From the NCBI GenBank assembly GCA_049670505.1, contig JBATTK010000154.1, positions 41,806 to 105,805 of the forward strand: a DNA stretch of 64,000 nucleotides, given 5' to 3'. How positions within the stretch are numbered: the stretch's first letter is position 1; every line of letters starts with the position of its first letter. The position numbers and the translations under genes were made by a program. The notes under the pieces were generated by a model. It worked only from the letters and a program-made list of their open reading frames with translations. It had not been told where the DNA came from and searched no databases. This DNA is from JBATTK01 sp049670505. GTDB lineage: Bacteria; Bacteroidota; Bacteroidia; Flavobacteriales; Flavobacteriaceae. This document shows, in pieces, positions 35,801 through 44,478 of this stretch.

Positions 35801-37672
35801 CTAATTTGTTTGCGTATAAAAGATTTCCAACTTTAATTTTTTATCCGTTTCCCCTGCAGTTACGTTACTTCCGAAAAGAACCGTTCCAAAGGGATTTATG
35901 GTAGACATGACCGGAACATCTGTTTCTTCGTCATTTGACAACATTGCCCCTGCAACCGAAACAACATTAATATTTGAGGTAAGGGCCAATCCCAGTGTAG
36001 CATTTGTAGAATCCCGTACAATAAGGTTATTGATATGGTTTGTGATACGTACCGTATACTTTAAACCCTGCCCATCGGACTCTTCCAGAATACCGTCATA
36101 GTCGGGGAAAGACTGTAAGTTGTCCGTTAAATTGGGAATATCGAAAAAGGGATTATAAAGCGGTGCATTGGTTTCCGCGTTATACAGATAAAGTCTAGGC
36201 GGTTCTATTACATCTTGCATGCTAGCGTTCAAGGCATCCCTATCTACGAAGAATACCAAATTGGCTTCGTTGATGATCCAATTGTTCGCTTTAATTTCAT
36301 TAATGATCTCCCTTCCATTTTCTACTTCCTCGAACAATTTAATTTCAGCAAAAGCGCCCGCGCCACCTTTTAAGTAAATCCTTGAGGCATTTTCATCGGT
36401 ATCCAAATTATCCGTGATCTCGGTAGGAAAGGCTTCGTTGATAAAAGTATTTACCGCATTTCCACTAAGCACACCGGTCTGCGCATTTAAAGCCAATAAA
36501 TTCAGTTCAAAGGTATCTTCTATCTGTACGATTTCATCGTCCGAAACATCATCGGTACCCTTGCCATCCAAACTATCATATTCATAGACTATGGTAATGG
36601 ACACGTTGGGATCGGCCAAATTAAGCCCTAATAAAATATCTTGATCCGTACTTTCCGGAACAATGGATAAGTGAACGCCCCTGAAAAATTCGGAAAAATT
36701 AGCGGCGCTCAACAATTCCAGACTTCCTTCTTTATCCAAGATATTCTGTTGAAAAAATAACGTATCCAACGGAACGCGTATCCCCGGGTTAAGCCTACTC
36801 TCTATTGCACCTTCCTCATTTACATCTTCCGTATCCGGATCATCTTCTTCAATGAGAAACAATATTTCCTCATCACTAACGGTAACCTGTCCATCGAATA
36901 AAACATCGGAGGTAAAGGCCGGAGAAAATTGCTGGGTAGAGAAATATTCCTGTGATTCCTGAAAGTTGGTATTGGGATCCAAATCCCTAAGGAAGAATGT
37001 GGACCTTGCCACCCTTAAATTAAAGGGGTCGATTTGATTGCCATAAATACTGTCCAAGTTAAACCTTCTTGGAAAGCGCTGCCCCTGGGTAGACTCGTCT
37101 GTATCGTCGTTAATTCCATCCCCATCGGTATCCGGGTTCAATGGATCCGTTCCATTCGCACGTTCTTGTGCATCCGAAACACCGTCATTATCGGAATCAC
37201 TGTTGGGATCCAAAGGATCGTCATCCAATTCATCGTCCACTCCATCCCCGTCCGTATCCGTGTTATTGGTAAGGTAAGGAATATAGAGAAATACTTCTTT
37301 TATCCTTTCATTTTCAGGGATGGTAGCGTCATCATCATCCGCACCCGAATCATCCTCCGCCTGCTGGCTGCGCACTCCAAAAGTAGGGTTGGGAATAGAT
37401 AATTGTACCTGCGATGTTATCTGCGCCTCGGTTTTCCCATAAATGGGATCGTTAAAAGTACCCAACTGGTACAAGGGAAGTCTGTTGGTCTGTACGGCTT
37501 AAATTTTTTTATTAAAGGCAAAAACATCAAAAACAGCTCTATCCGTTACAAAGGGTTCTCCCCCAATAACTCCTTCTCCTACCGTAGTAATCTCCTCTTC
37601 ACATGAAACCACCACCATTAAAAGTATGATTCCCGCAACCGCAGGGAGTTTAATTTTATTCAAAAATCTCAT
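35801..37672 (-). pseudogene. DUF4270 lipoprotein gene with an in-frame stop
   Basis: Read from the ATG at 37672 the frame encodes a lipoprotein signal (lipobox VVVSC, Cys24) and the DUF4270 N-terminus, then meets TAA at codon 58 (37499-37501). Reading on in the same frame gives AVQTNRLPLYQLGTFNDPIY, the normal family continuation, for 565 more codons. These include calcium-type thrombospondin-3 repeats (DTDGDGVDDELDDDPLDPN). One base change (AAA, CAA or GAA to TAA) explains it; there is no frameshift. The first usable restart would lack the export signal. It is tightly followed by nothing on this strand but preceded by the GT5-like gene (5 bases). Confidence 0.85.
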
Positions 37673-37677
37673 GTAAA

Positions 37678-38487
37678 TTATTTTAAGACTTCGGTGTTAT
37701 AAAAATTCGCATATGCTTCTTCAAATTCTTGCAAAGAAACATATGGCAACACGGGTTTTTGGAGGTTGGCAATATGTTGTTGTAAATCTTCCGGAATATC
37801 TTCCGCCGCTAAAATAACAGCATCTGAAAAATCTACCGCTACCTTTAACAAATTATTATAGTCAGGATTGGAGAGTGGCGCAATACTATCTTCTGAAACC
37901 CCGTCAAAAGCAATTTTCTTTTTTAGATCCTTGTTCAATTCCCCATCAAAACCCTGACCATATACAGAGGTCACTATTTTACTATCTGCAAACAAAGGCT
38001 CGTCCGCATAATACTTTTTTAGATAGAGGGGCAACAAAGAAGCCATCCAACCATGCACGTGGATGATATCCGGAGACCAATTTAATTTTTTTACCGTTTC
38101 AACAACGCCTTTTGCAAAAAATATGGCGCGCTCATCATTGTCGGGAAAAAGTTGTCCGGCCTCATCGGAAAAAGTGGCTTTCCTCTTAAAATACTCTTCA
38201 TTATCTATGAAATAGACTTGAATGCGCTCTTTAGGTATAGACGCCACTTTTATAATCAAAGGCATGTCCATGTCATTGATGACCAGATTCATACCCGATA
38301 ACCTAATAACTTCATGAAGTTGGTGTCTGCGCTCATTGATATTACCGAACCTGGGCATAAATATCCTTATTTGGCCTCCATTGCTGTTAACCATTCTAGG
38401 GGTTTCGTATGACATTAAGGAAACTTCGTTCTCTGGTAGGTAGGGTACTAATTCTGAAGATACAAACAATATCTTTTTACCATTCAT
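37678..38487 (-). CDS. GT5-like glycogen synthase N-terminal domain protein (half length)
   Basis: 269 residues from the ATG at 38487 (MNGKKILFVSSELVPYLPEN). It has the starch-synthase N-terminal fold: FVSSELVPY, an ADP-glucose-loop-like region (RMVNSNGGQIRIFMPRFG), and DIIHVHGWMASLLPLYLK. Full GlgA proteins have about 480 residues; the C-terminal Rossmann domain with the catalytic Glu is missing, and no remnant of it follows. Flavobacteria commonly carry this short version before panC, so it is probably a stable, perhaps non-catalytic protein. Confidence 0.82.
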   Translation of the reverse strand: MNGKKILFVSSELVPYLPENEVSLMSYETPRMVNSNGGQIRIFMPRFGNINERRHQLHEVIRLSGMNLVINDMDMPLIIKVASIPKERIQVYFIDNEEYFKRKATFSDEAGQLFPDNDERAIFFAKGVVETVKKLNWSPDIIHVHGWMASLLPLYLKKYYADEPLFADSKIVTSVYGQGFDGELNKDLKKKIAFDGVSEDSIAPLSNPDYNNLLKVAVDFSDAVILAAEDIPEDLQQHIANLQKPVLPYVSLQEFEEAYANFYNTEVLK

Positions 38488-38523
38488 AAAAATTATATTT
38501 TGTTTTTCGAGGAAACGTAGCTG

Positions 38524-38531
38524 CAAAATTA
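38524..38531 (-). promoter_or_regulatory. -7 promoter box of the GT5-like gene
   Basis: Minus-strand TAATTTTG, exact TAnnTTTG, followed by CAGC, 36 bases before the ATG at 38487. Confidence 0.5.
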
Positions 38532-38562
38532 CAAAAATTATGCAGATTAGCCGTAATTATAG

Positions 38563-38570
38563 TAAGTTTG
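38563..38570 (+). promoter_or_regulatory. -7 promoter box of panC
   Basis: TAAGTTTG, exact TAnnTTTG, followed by C, 19 bases before the panC ATG. With the box at 38524 it forms a divergent promoter pair. Confidence 0.5.
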
Positions 38571-38589
38571 CTCGCTCTTAAAATTTGTT

Positions 38590-39435
38590 ATGCAGGTATT
38601 CAGCACAAAAAAAGAACTTAAATCCTACCTACGTTCAAAAGACACCAAAGATTGTACCATAGGTGTGGTACCTACCATGGGTGCCTTGCACTTAGGGCAC
38701 CTTTCCCTAGTAAAAAGAGCAGTTTCTGAAAATACTATCGTGGTCGTTACTATTTTCGTAAATCCTACCCAGTTCGACAATCAGGACGATCTCATAAAAT
38801 ACCCCAAAACCCTAGAGAAAGATATACAACAATTGCAAAGTGTAGCGGATGACATCATTATTTTTGCCCCTTCTACCGCAGAAATATATTCAGATACCAT
38901 AAAATCCAAATCATATAACTTTAACGGTCTGGAAAATGTTATGGAAGGCCAGTTCAGGAAAGGACATTTTGATGGAGTAGGCACTATTATCGAAGAATTT
39001 TTCACCTTAGTAAAACCGGACAAAGCCTATTTTGGAGAAAAGGATTTTCAACAATTGCAAATTATTAAGAAACTGGTAGCAATTAAAAAGCTGTCCGTAG
39101 AAATCATTGGTTGCCCCATCATTAGGGAACCTAATGGATTGGCCATGAGTTCCAGAAATGAAAGGCTCTCCAAGGCTCTTAGAAAAGAAGCGGGGTTCAT
39201 ATACCGAACACTGTTGCTGACAAAAGAAAAATTTAGCGTTAAAAGCGCCAATTACGTTACAAACTGGGTGGAAAATCAGTTTGAAAGTCATTCTAAATTA
39301 AAATTGGAATATATCAAAATTACGGATGCGGATACCCTAAAACCTGTATTGCGAAAACAAAAAAACAAAAAATATAGGGCTTTTATAGCCGTATATGTCA
39401 ATGGTATACGGTTAATAGACAATATCGCCCTGTAA
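38590..39435 (+). CDS. panC: Pantoate-beta-alanine ligase
   Basis: Joins pantoate and beta-alanine with ATP to make pantothenate; 281 residues. The nucleotide site PTMGALHLGH (28-37), the FVNPTQF motif, FGEKDFQQLQIIKKL, and MSSRNERLS (KMSKS-like) are all in place. Beta-alanine normally comes from PanD, whose gene would be expected directly after panC but is represented only by a remnant. Confidence 0.96.
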   Translation: MQVFSTKKELKSYLRSKDTKDCTIGVVPTMGALHLGHLSLVKRAVSENTIVVVTIFVNPTQFDNQDDLIKYPKTLEKDIQQLQSVADDIIIFAPSTAEIYSDTIKSKSYNFNGLENVMEGQFRKGHFDGVGTIIEEFFTLVKPDKAYFGEKDFQQLQIIKKLVAIKKLSVEIIGCPIIREPNGLAMSSRNERLSKALRKEAGFIYRTLLLTKEKFSVKSANYVTNWVENQFESHSKLKLEYIKITDADTLKPVLRKQKNKKYRAFIAVYVNGIRLIDNIAL

Positions 39436-39451
39436 TTCATTAACTTTATGA

Positions 39452-39526
39452 CCATTAATTATGGATAATCACAAATTTAATCCCGACTTGGTTTTTCTGA
39501 AAGGGAAAAATAATCCGTTCCACTAG
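39452..39526 (+). pseudogene. panD: Probable C-terminal remnant of panD (aspartate decarboxylase)
   Basis: Between panC and the next gene, 24 codons read PLIMDNHKFNPDLVFLKGKN and then NPFH before a stop. This resembles the usual PanD tail (…ALMDxxxAKxFxPxLVFP…), and panC-panD-LPG-synthase-like is, from memory, the common Flavobacteria order. The pro-enzyme cleavage site and the first roughly 90 residues are gone. A stop precedes the frame at 39449-39451. The ATG at 39461 could allow a 21-residue peptide, but I prefer a deletion remnant. Confidence 0.55.
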
Positions 39527-39528
39527 TC

Positions 39529-40494
39529 GTGAATTCTGCTCTAAAGAAAACACTTAAGATTATTGTCCCGATTGCGATAGGCACTTCTTTGGTTGTCTAT
39601 TCTTATTATTCAACATCTACCGAAGATCGACAAAAAATATTTGACTCTATAAAAAATGCCGATTTGTTTTGGGTCTCGCTATCCATCCTCATTGGCATTC
39701 TCAGCCATATTTCTAGGGCCATACGTTGGAACTACCTTCTAGAACCCATGGGATATAGACCCAAACTAAGAAATAATGTTTTAATCATTCTTATGTCCTA
39801 TTTCGCTAATCTGTTGGTGATACGTTCTGGTGAATTATTAAGGGCAACGGCACTCACTACTTATGAGAACGTGCCCTTTGAAAAAGGATTCGGTACCATA
39901 GTTACCGAACGTGTGATCGATCTAATTATGTTACTCTTGGTAATTCTGATCGCCTTCTTTTTTCAAACCGACATTATCCTAAATATTTTAAAGGAAAACG
40001 GAATTGGACTAGCTGGGTCTATAGGCCTTCTCTTCATAGGAATTTTGGGGCTTTTCGTTGGAATCCGCGTAATCAAGAAATCGAGCTCAAAATTTGCCGT
40101 GAAAATCAGAAATTTTGCAAAGGGCCTTTTAGACGGGGTATTAAGCATTTTTAAAATGAAACGCAAAGGTGCTTTCATCTTCCATACCGTGCTTATTTGG
40201 GCTTGTTATATAGGTATGTTCTGGGTCATAAAATTTACGGTTCCTGAAACCATTGACCTTTCTCTGGGGCAATTGCTTGTTGCTTTTGTGGCAGGATCTT
40301 TTGCCATGACCGCTACTAATGGTGGCTTGGGCCTTTATCCTATTGCTGTTGCAACATCCCTTACCTTTTTTGGGGTAAGTAGTGCGGCGGGCAATGCCTT
40401 TGGTTGGATCATGTGGACCCCCCAAACTTTAATACTCGTTGTTTTCGGTGCAATATCTTTTCTGGTCTTACCGTTATTGAACAGAAACAGATAG
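39529..40494 (+). CDS. LPG-synthase-TM-like (UPF0104) membrane protein
   Basis: 321 residues with about eight membrane helices, starting with GTG at 39529 (NSALKKTLKIIVPIAIG); it begins 2 bases after the panD-like remnant. It matches the lysylphosphatidylglycerol synthase transmembrane family: SHISRAIRWNYLLEPMGYRP, FANLLVIRSGELLRATAL, GTIVTERVIDLIMLL and ATNGGLGLYPIAVA. The soluble aminoacyl-transfer domain of MprF is absent, so flippase-like transport or an unknown lipid role is more likely than lysinylation. Confidence 0.87.
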   Translation: MNSALKKTLKIIVPIAIGTSLVVYSYYSTSTEDRQKIFDSIKNADLFWVSLSILIGILSHISRAIRWNYLLEPMGYRPKLRNNVLIILMSYFANLLVIRSGELLRATALTTYENVPFEKGFGTIVTERVIDLIMLLLVILIAFFFQTDIILNILKENGIGLAGSIGLLFIGILGLFVGIRVIKKSSSKFAVKIRNFAKGLLDGVLSIFKMKRKGAFIFHTVLIWACYIGMFWVIKFTVPETIDLSLGQLLVAFVAGSFAMTATNGGLGLYPIAVATSLTFFGVSSAAGNAFGWIMWTPQTLILVVFGAISFLVLPLLNRNR

Positions 40495-40519
40495 TAGTAT
40501 ACTAGTCAAAATACGGTTT

Positions 40520-41662
40520 ATGACACGTTCGATAACAATTTTTGCATTTTTAATATGCTTTGGGTCAAGTGCGCAGGTAAAACAGGAAATCTTTGAATCC
40601 TTTAAGCTTCAGGAAAGAAGGGACGTTAAATATTATTTCCCCGAAGATTACACCGAAGAAAAAAAATACCCGCTCATTGTGGTGCTTGATGCCGAATATC
40701 TGTTTGATAACGTAGTGGCCACCTCAAAATTTTATAGTCGTTTTCACGGTATGCCCCAAACTATTGTTGTGGGCATCGATCAAAGCGAAAATGACCTGCG
40801 CTATGAGGATTGCGCCTCTGATGAGGTTTCGGGGCTGCCTACCGAAAAAGGAAAACAATTCTTTGAGTTTCTGGGAATGGAAATCATCCCTTACCTTGAA
40901 ACTACATACAGCACCGCTCCTTTCAAAATGTTCATTGGCTATGATATTACCGCAAGTTTTGGAAACTTTTATCTGTTCAAAGAAAATTCCCTGTTCAATG
41001 CCTATGTAAGCATCTCACCTATACTGGCTACCGAAATGGAAACTAGAGTGCCGGCAAGATTATCGGCTATAGACAAGAAGATTTTCTATACGCTTATTGT
41101 AGAAGGCGAGAAAAGTGAGGAAATTCCAAGAATAATGGCAATGGACAAAGCCATAAAAGCTATTGACAAAGAGACTTTGTACTATTTCTTCGATGAATAT
41201 AAGGAAGCGGATCATATATCGGTAGCAACATACGGTATTGGAAAGGCGTTCGATAACGTTTTTAATATGTTCAAACCCATAAGTCCAAAAGAATACAAGG
41301 AAAAAATATTGACCTCGGACGAACCGGTCTACCAATATTTAGAGGATAAATATGCGACGATAGAAAATCTGTTCGGTTTTAGGAAAACCGTAGAGCTTAA
41401 TGATGTAATGGCCATTTATGCCGGAAGTAGGAAGAAAGATGATTTTGAATCCTTAATGCCATTGTCCGATCTTTGTAAAAAGGAATTTCCCGATACCATG
41501 CTCGGTTTCTTTTTTGAAGGGGAATATTATGAGGAAATAGGCGACACCAAAAAGGCGTTAAGGACCTTTGAAAAAGCATTTGGAATGGAAGAAATAGATT
41601 TCCTGACCAAAGAAATGGCACTGGAGAAAATTGATGCGCTCAAAGCGGATTTTGGGTACTAG
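40520..41662 (+). CDS. Esterase-like alpha/beta hydrolase with C-terminal TPR-like part
   Basis: 380 residues with a signal peptide (MTRSITIFAFLICFGSSAQ). The first 260 residues follow the EstD/IroE esterase fold (YYFPEDYTEEKKYPLIVVLD, FEFLGMEIIPYLETTY). At the nucleophile elbow, where GHSxGG is expected, the protein reads FIGYDITASFGN, so Asp142 replaces Ser. It may use Asp, or be catalytically silent. The tail (LGFFFEGEYYEEIGDTKKAL) is a TPR-like helical pair. It is probably co-transcribed with the membrane protein 25 bases upstream. Confidence 0.8.
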   Translation: MTRSITIFAFLICFGSSAQVKQEIFESFKLQERRDVKYYFPEDYTEEKKYPLIVVLDAEYLFDNVVATSKFYSRFHGMPQTIVVGIDQSENDLRYEDCASDEVSGLPTEKGKQFFEFLGMEIIPYLETTYSTAPFKMFIGYDITASFGNFYLFKENSLFNAYVSISPILATEMETRVPARLSAIDKKIFYTLIVEGEKSEEIPRIMAMDKAIKAIDKETLYYFFDEYKEADHISVATYGIGKAFDNVFNMFKPISPKEYKEKILTSDEPVYQYLEDKYATIENLFGFRKTVELNDVMAIYAGSRKKDDFESLMPLSDLCKKEFPDTMLGFFFEGEYYEEIGDTKKALRTFEKAFGMEEIDFLTKEMALEKIDALKADFGY

Positions 41663-41725
41663 GAGTTAGGAGTTATGAGTTATGAGTTAGGAGTTATGAG
41701 TTATGAGTTATGAGTTATGAGTTAT
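41663..41725. repeat. Tandem repeat of a 7-base unit, nine copies
   Basis: Units GAGTTAG or GAGTTAT run head to tail nine times directly after the esterase stop codon, then break at GAAGG. Units 1 and 4 end in G; the rest are identical. Such arrays vary in copy number by slippage. No function is seen. Confidence 0.9.
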
Positions 41726-41760
41726 GAAGGTGAAAAATATATCGTAACGACCAAATAATT

Positions 41761-41922
41761 AGGGCCTGTTAACATTAAACGAAAATCATGGATTTTTTGA
41801 TGATTTTTTCGGATTTCGAGTCCATTTTTGTAAAACATAGCGGGCTACGTCGTCAAAAATGGGCGAAGAAATACGGAAAAAGGGCGAAAAAGCCACTTTT
41901 AGGCTTAATGTTAACAGGCCCT
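41761..41922. mobile_element. MITE-like inverted-repeat element, 162 bases
   Basis: Perfect 18-bp terminal inverted repeats AGGGCCTGTTAACATTAA bound the element. The interior arms (TGGATTTTTTGATGATTT... and its imperfect mirror ending CCCATTTTTG) make the whole unit a long hairpin. TA flanks GGGCCTG at both ends, which fits a TA target. It has no coding frame. The end pattern GrGmCTGTT is shared with the element at 25956. It occupies most of the gap before radA; the remaining 89 bases to 42011 hold only TTTTATCTTTAG, a weak -7-like box. Confidence 0.8.
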
Positions 41923-42011
41923 AGTTAACTTCTTAATCATACCATACCTAAACATAAAAACCTTAAACTTTTTAAACATTGTTTTATCTTTAGCCAAAAC
42001 CAAAAGGGTTC

Positions 42012-43373
42012 ATGGCCAAAACAAAAACAGCTTTTTTCTGTCAAAACTGTGGTACACAATATGCAAAGTGGGTGGGACAATGTTCCGCATGCAAACATTG
42101 GAATACCGTAGTTGAGGAGCTTATTCAAAAACAGGAAAAAACAAATTGGAAAACCACTTCAAATGGCCAGAAAAAAGCTCCCAAACCATTATTGGTCAAT
42201 GAAATCAGTACCGAAAAAGAACTTCGTTTAAATGCACATGACCTTGAATTCAATAGGGTTTTAGGGGGTGGACTGGTCCCTGGATCACTGGTTCTCCTAG
42301 GGGGAGAGCCGGGAATAGGCAAAAGTACACTGTTGTTGCAGATAGCGTTGAAGCTTCCCTATAAAACCTTGTATGTATCTGGGGAAGAAAGTCAGAAGCA
42401 GATAAAAATGCGTGCCGATCGCATACATCCTGATAGCGAGGCTTGTTTTATACTGACAGAAACCAAAACACAACATATTTTCCAACAAATTGAAGCGGTA
42501 GAACCAGACATTGTAGTCATAGATTCCATACAAACGCTCCATTCGGATTATATTGAATCCGCTGCGGGCAGTATTTCCCAAATACGGGAATGCACGGCGG
42601 AGTTGATCAAATTTGCCAAGGAAACCAACACTCCGGTCATCTTGATCGGACATATTACCAAAGACGGAACCCTTGCAGGTCCTAAAATTCTGGAACATAT
42701 GGTAGATACGGTACTTCAGTTTGAAGGGGATCGCAACTATGTCTATAGAATTTTGCGTGCCCTTAAAAATCGTTTCGGCTCCACCGCCGAACTGGGTATT
42801 TATGAAATGCAGGGAAACGGACTTAGAGAGGTAAACAATCCTTCGGAAATATTGATTTCAAAAAATGATGGGGACCTTAGCGGAACAGCTATTGCCGCTA
42901 CGGTTGAAGGCATGAGGCCATTGATGATAGAAATTCAGGCCCTTGTAAGTTCGGCCGTTTACGGAACTCCACAACGCTCGGCTACCGGGTATAATGCAAA
43001 ACGGTTGAACATGTTATTGGCCGTTCTTGAAAAACGAGCCGGTTTTAAACTTGGGGCCAAAGATGTTTTTCTAAATATAACAGGAGGCATATCCGTAGAC
43101 GATCCGGCCATTGATCTGGCGGTAATTGCATCCATACTCAGCAGTAATGCCGATGTTCCTATAGAAAAAGGCATATGTTTTGCCGCAGAGGTAGGCTTGG
43201 CCGGAGAAATACGTCCTGTTCAAAGAATAGACCAACGTATCTTAGAGGCGGAAAAATTGGGCTTCACCATCATCTTTGCGTCCAAAAACAACAAGCTTAC
43301 ACTGAAAAATACCAAAATCAACGTTCAATTGGTATCGAAGATCGAAGATGTCGTACACGAATTGTTCGGTTAA
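42012..43373 (+). CDS. radA: DNA repair protein RadA
   Basis: Branch-migration helicase in recombination; 453 residues. Zinc finger Cys10, Cys13, Cys24, Cys27; Walker A GGEPGIGKST (97-106); the RadA-specific KNRFGSTAELGIYEM; and a C-terminal Lon-like domain (about 280-450) with VFLNITGGISVDDPAIDLAV. Complete and of normal length. Confidence 0.96.
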   Translation: MAKTKTAFFCQNCGTQYAKWVGQCSACKHWNTVVEELIQKQEKTNWKTTSNGQKKAPKPLLVNEISTEKELRLNAHDLEFNRVLGGGLVPGSLVLLGGEPGIGKSTLLLQIALKLPYKTLYVSGEESQKQIKMRADRIHPDSEACFILTETKTQHIFQQIEAVEPDIVVIDSIQTLHSDYIESAAGSISQIRECTAELIKFAKETNTPVILIGHITKDGTLAGPKILEHMVDTVLQFEGDRNYVYRILRALKNRFGSTAELGIYEMQGNGLREVNNPSEILISKNDGDLSGTAIAATVEGMRPLMIEIQALVSSAVYGTPQRSATGYNAKRLNMLLAVLEKRAGFKLGAKDVFLNITGGISVDDPAIDLAVIASILSSNADVPIEKGICFAAEVGLAGEIRPVQRIDQRILEAEKLGFTIIFASKNNKLTLKNTKINVQLVSKIEDVVHELFG

Positions 43374-43422
43374 GGTTTAAAATTATTCCTAACTTTAGAC
43401 ATATCCACCAACCCAATTTAAA

Positions 43423-44475
43423 ATGAAATATGTCTTTTTTTATCTCTTCACATTTTTGACCTTCATAAGCTGTAAACAATCTGCAGCAACTAATAATGAA
43501 GAGGACAATGCTTCTAAATCCGATTATCTGAGTTTTGAAAATAGGGACGATCGGTTTACGGGAGGAATAAAAATGATTCCCATAACCACCGAAAAAGGAA
43601 CCTTTAAGGTGTGGACAAAAAGAGTAGGGAACAATCCCACTAAAAAAATACTGCTACTTCATGGAGGCCCGGGATCTACGCATGAGCTATATGAATGTGC
43701 AGACGGTTATTTTCCGGAAGAAGGTATCGAATACATTTATTATGATCAATTGGGTTCTTATTACAGTGATCAACCGGACGACCTTAGTCTTTGGACAACG
43801 GAACGTTTTGTGGAAGAGGTAGAACAAGTACGTAAAACCTTGGGGCTCGATAATTCCAATTTTTATCTCTTGGGACAATCCTGGGGCGGTATTTTAGCTA
43901 TGGAGTATGCGCTGAAATATCAGCATAATATGAAAGGACTGATCATATCCAATATGATGGCCAGCATCCCGGAATACAATGCATATGCCCAGGAAGTACT
44001 GGGTCCTCAAATGAATCCGGAAATATATAGGGAAGTACAGGCCCTAGAAGCGGCAGGGGATTATGCCAATCCCAGATATGGCGAATTGCTGTTTGAACAT
44101 TATTATACAGAGCACGTATTGCGTATGCCTACCGATGAATGGCCAGAGGCGGTCCTAAGATCTTTTAAACATTCCAATAATCAAGTCTACGTGCACATGC
44201 AAGGCTATAGCGAGTTTGGTATTACCGGAGACGCTACTTTAAAAAATTGGGATGTAAAGGACAGGCTCAAGGAAATAGAAGTGCCCACCTTGGTTATTGG
44301 AAGTAAATACGATACCATGGATCCATCACATATGGAATGGATGTCCGAAGAGCTACAGAACGGCAGCTATCTTTTTTGCCCTAATGGGAGTCATTTATCC
44401 CAATATGATGATCAAGAAAATTACTTCAGGGGCGTAATAAAATTTGTAAATGAGGTAGCTTCCAAAACTTTGTGA
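43423..44475 (+). CDS. Proline iminopeptidase-like alpha/beta hydrolase, lipoprotein
   Basis: 350 residues with lipobox TFISC (Cys17), so it is anchored in the envelope. The alpha/beta fold shows the oxyanion segment LLLHGGPGSTHELY, the nucleophile elbow LLGQSWGGILAMEYAL (Ser), and the catalytic Asp and His regions VIGSKYDTMDP and CPNGSHLSQYDD. The HGGPG and GQSWGG motifs are typical of peptidase family S33. It probably releases N-terminal proline or a similar residue from peptides outside the cytoplasm. Confidence 0.85.
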   Translation: MKYVFFYLFTFLTFISCKQSAATNNEEDNASKSDYLSFENRDDRFTGGIKMIPITTEKGTFKVWTKRVGNNPTKKILLLHGGPGSTHELYECADGYFPEEGIEYIYYDQLGSYYSDQPDDLSLWTTERFVEEVEQVRKTLGLDNSNFYLLGQSWGGILAMEYALKYQHNMKGLIISNMMASIPEYNAYAQEVLGPQMNPEIYREVQALEAAGDYANPRYGELLFEHYYTEHVLRMPTDEWPEAVLRSFKHSNNQVYVHMQGYSEFGITGDATLKNWDVKDRLKEIEVPTLVIGSKYDTMDPSHMEWMSEELQNGSYLFCPNGSHLSQYDDQENYFRGVIKFVNEVASKTL

Positions 44476-44478
44476 AAA

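Noticed and set aside
35801..37474. DUF4270 gene as an intact CDS from a TTG at 37474
   Set aside because: That TTG is an internal Leu in PLYQLGTF; the true N-terminus with its lipobox lies upstream, across the in-frame stop.
41663..41725. Short direct repeats as a CRISPR array
   Set aside because: The 7-base units are contiguous with no spacers; no cas gene is present.
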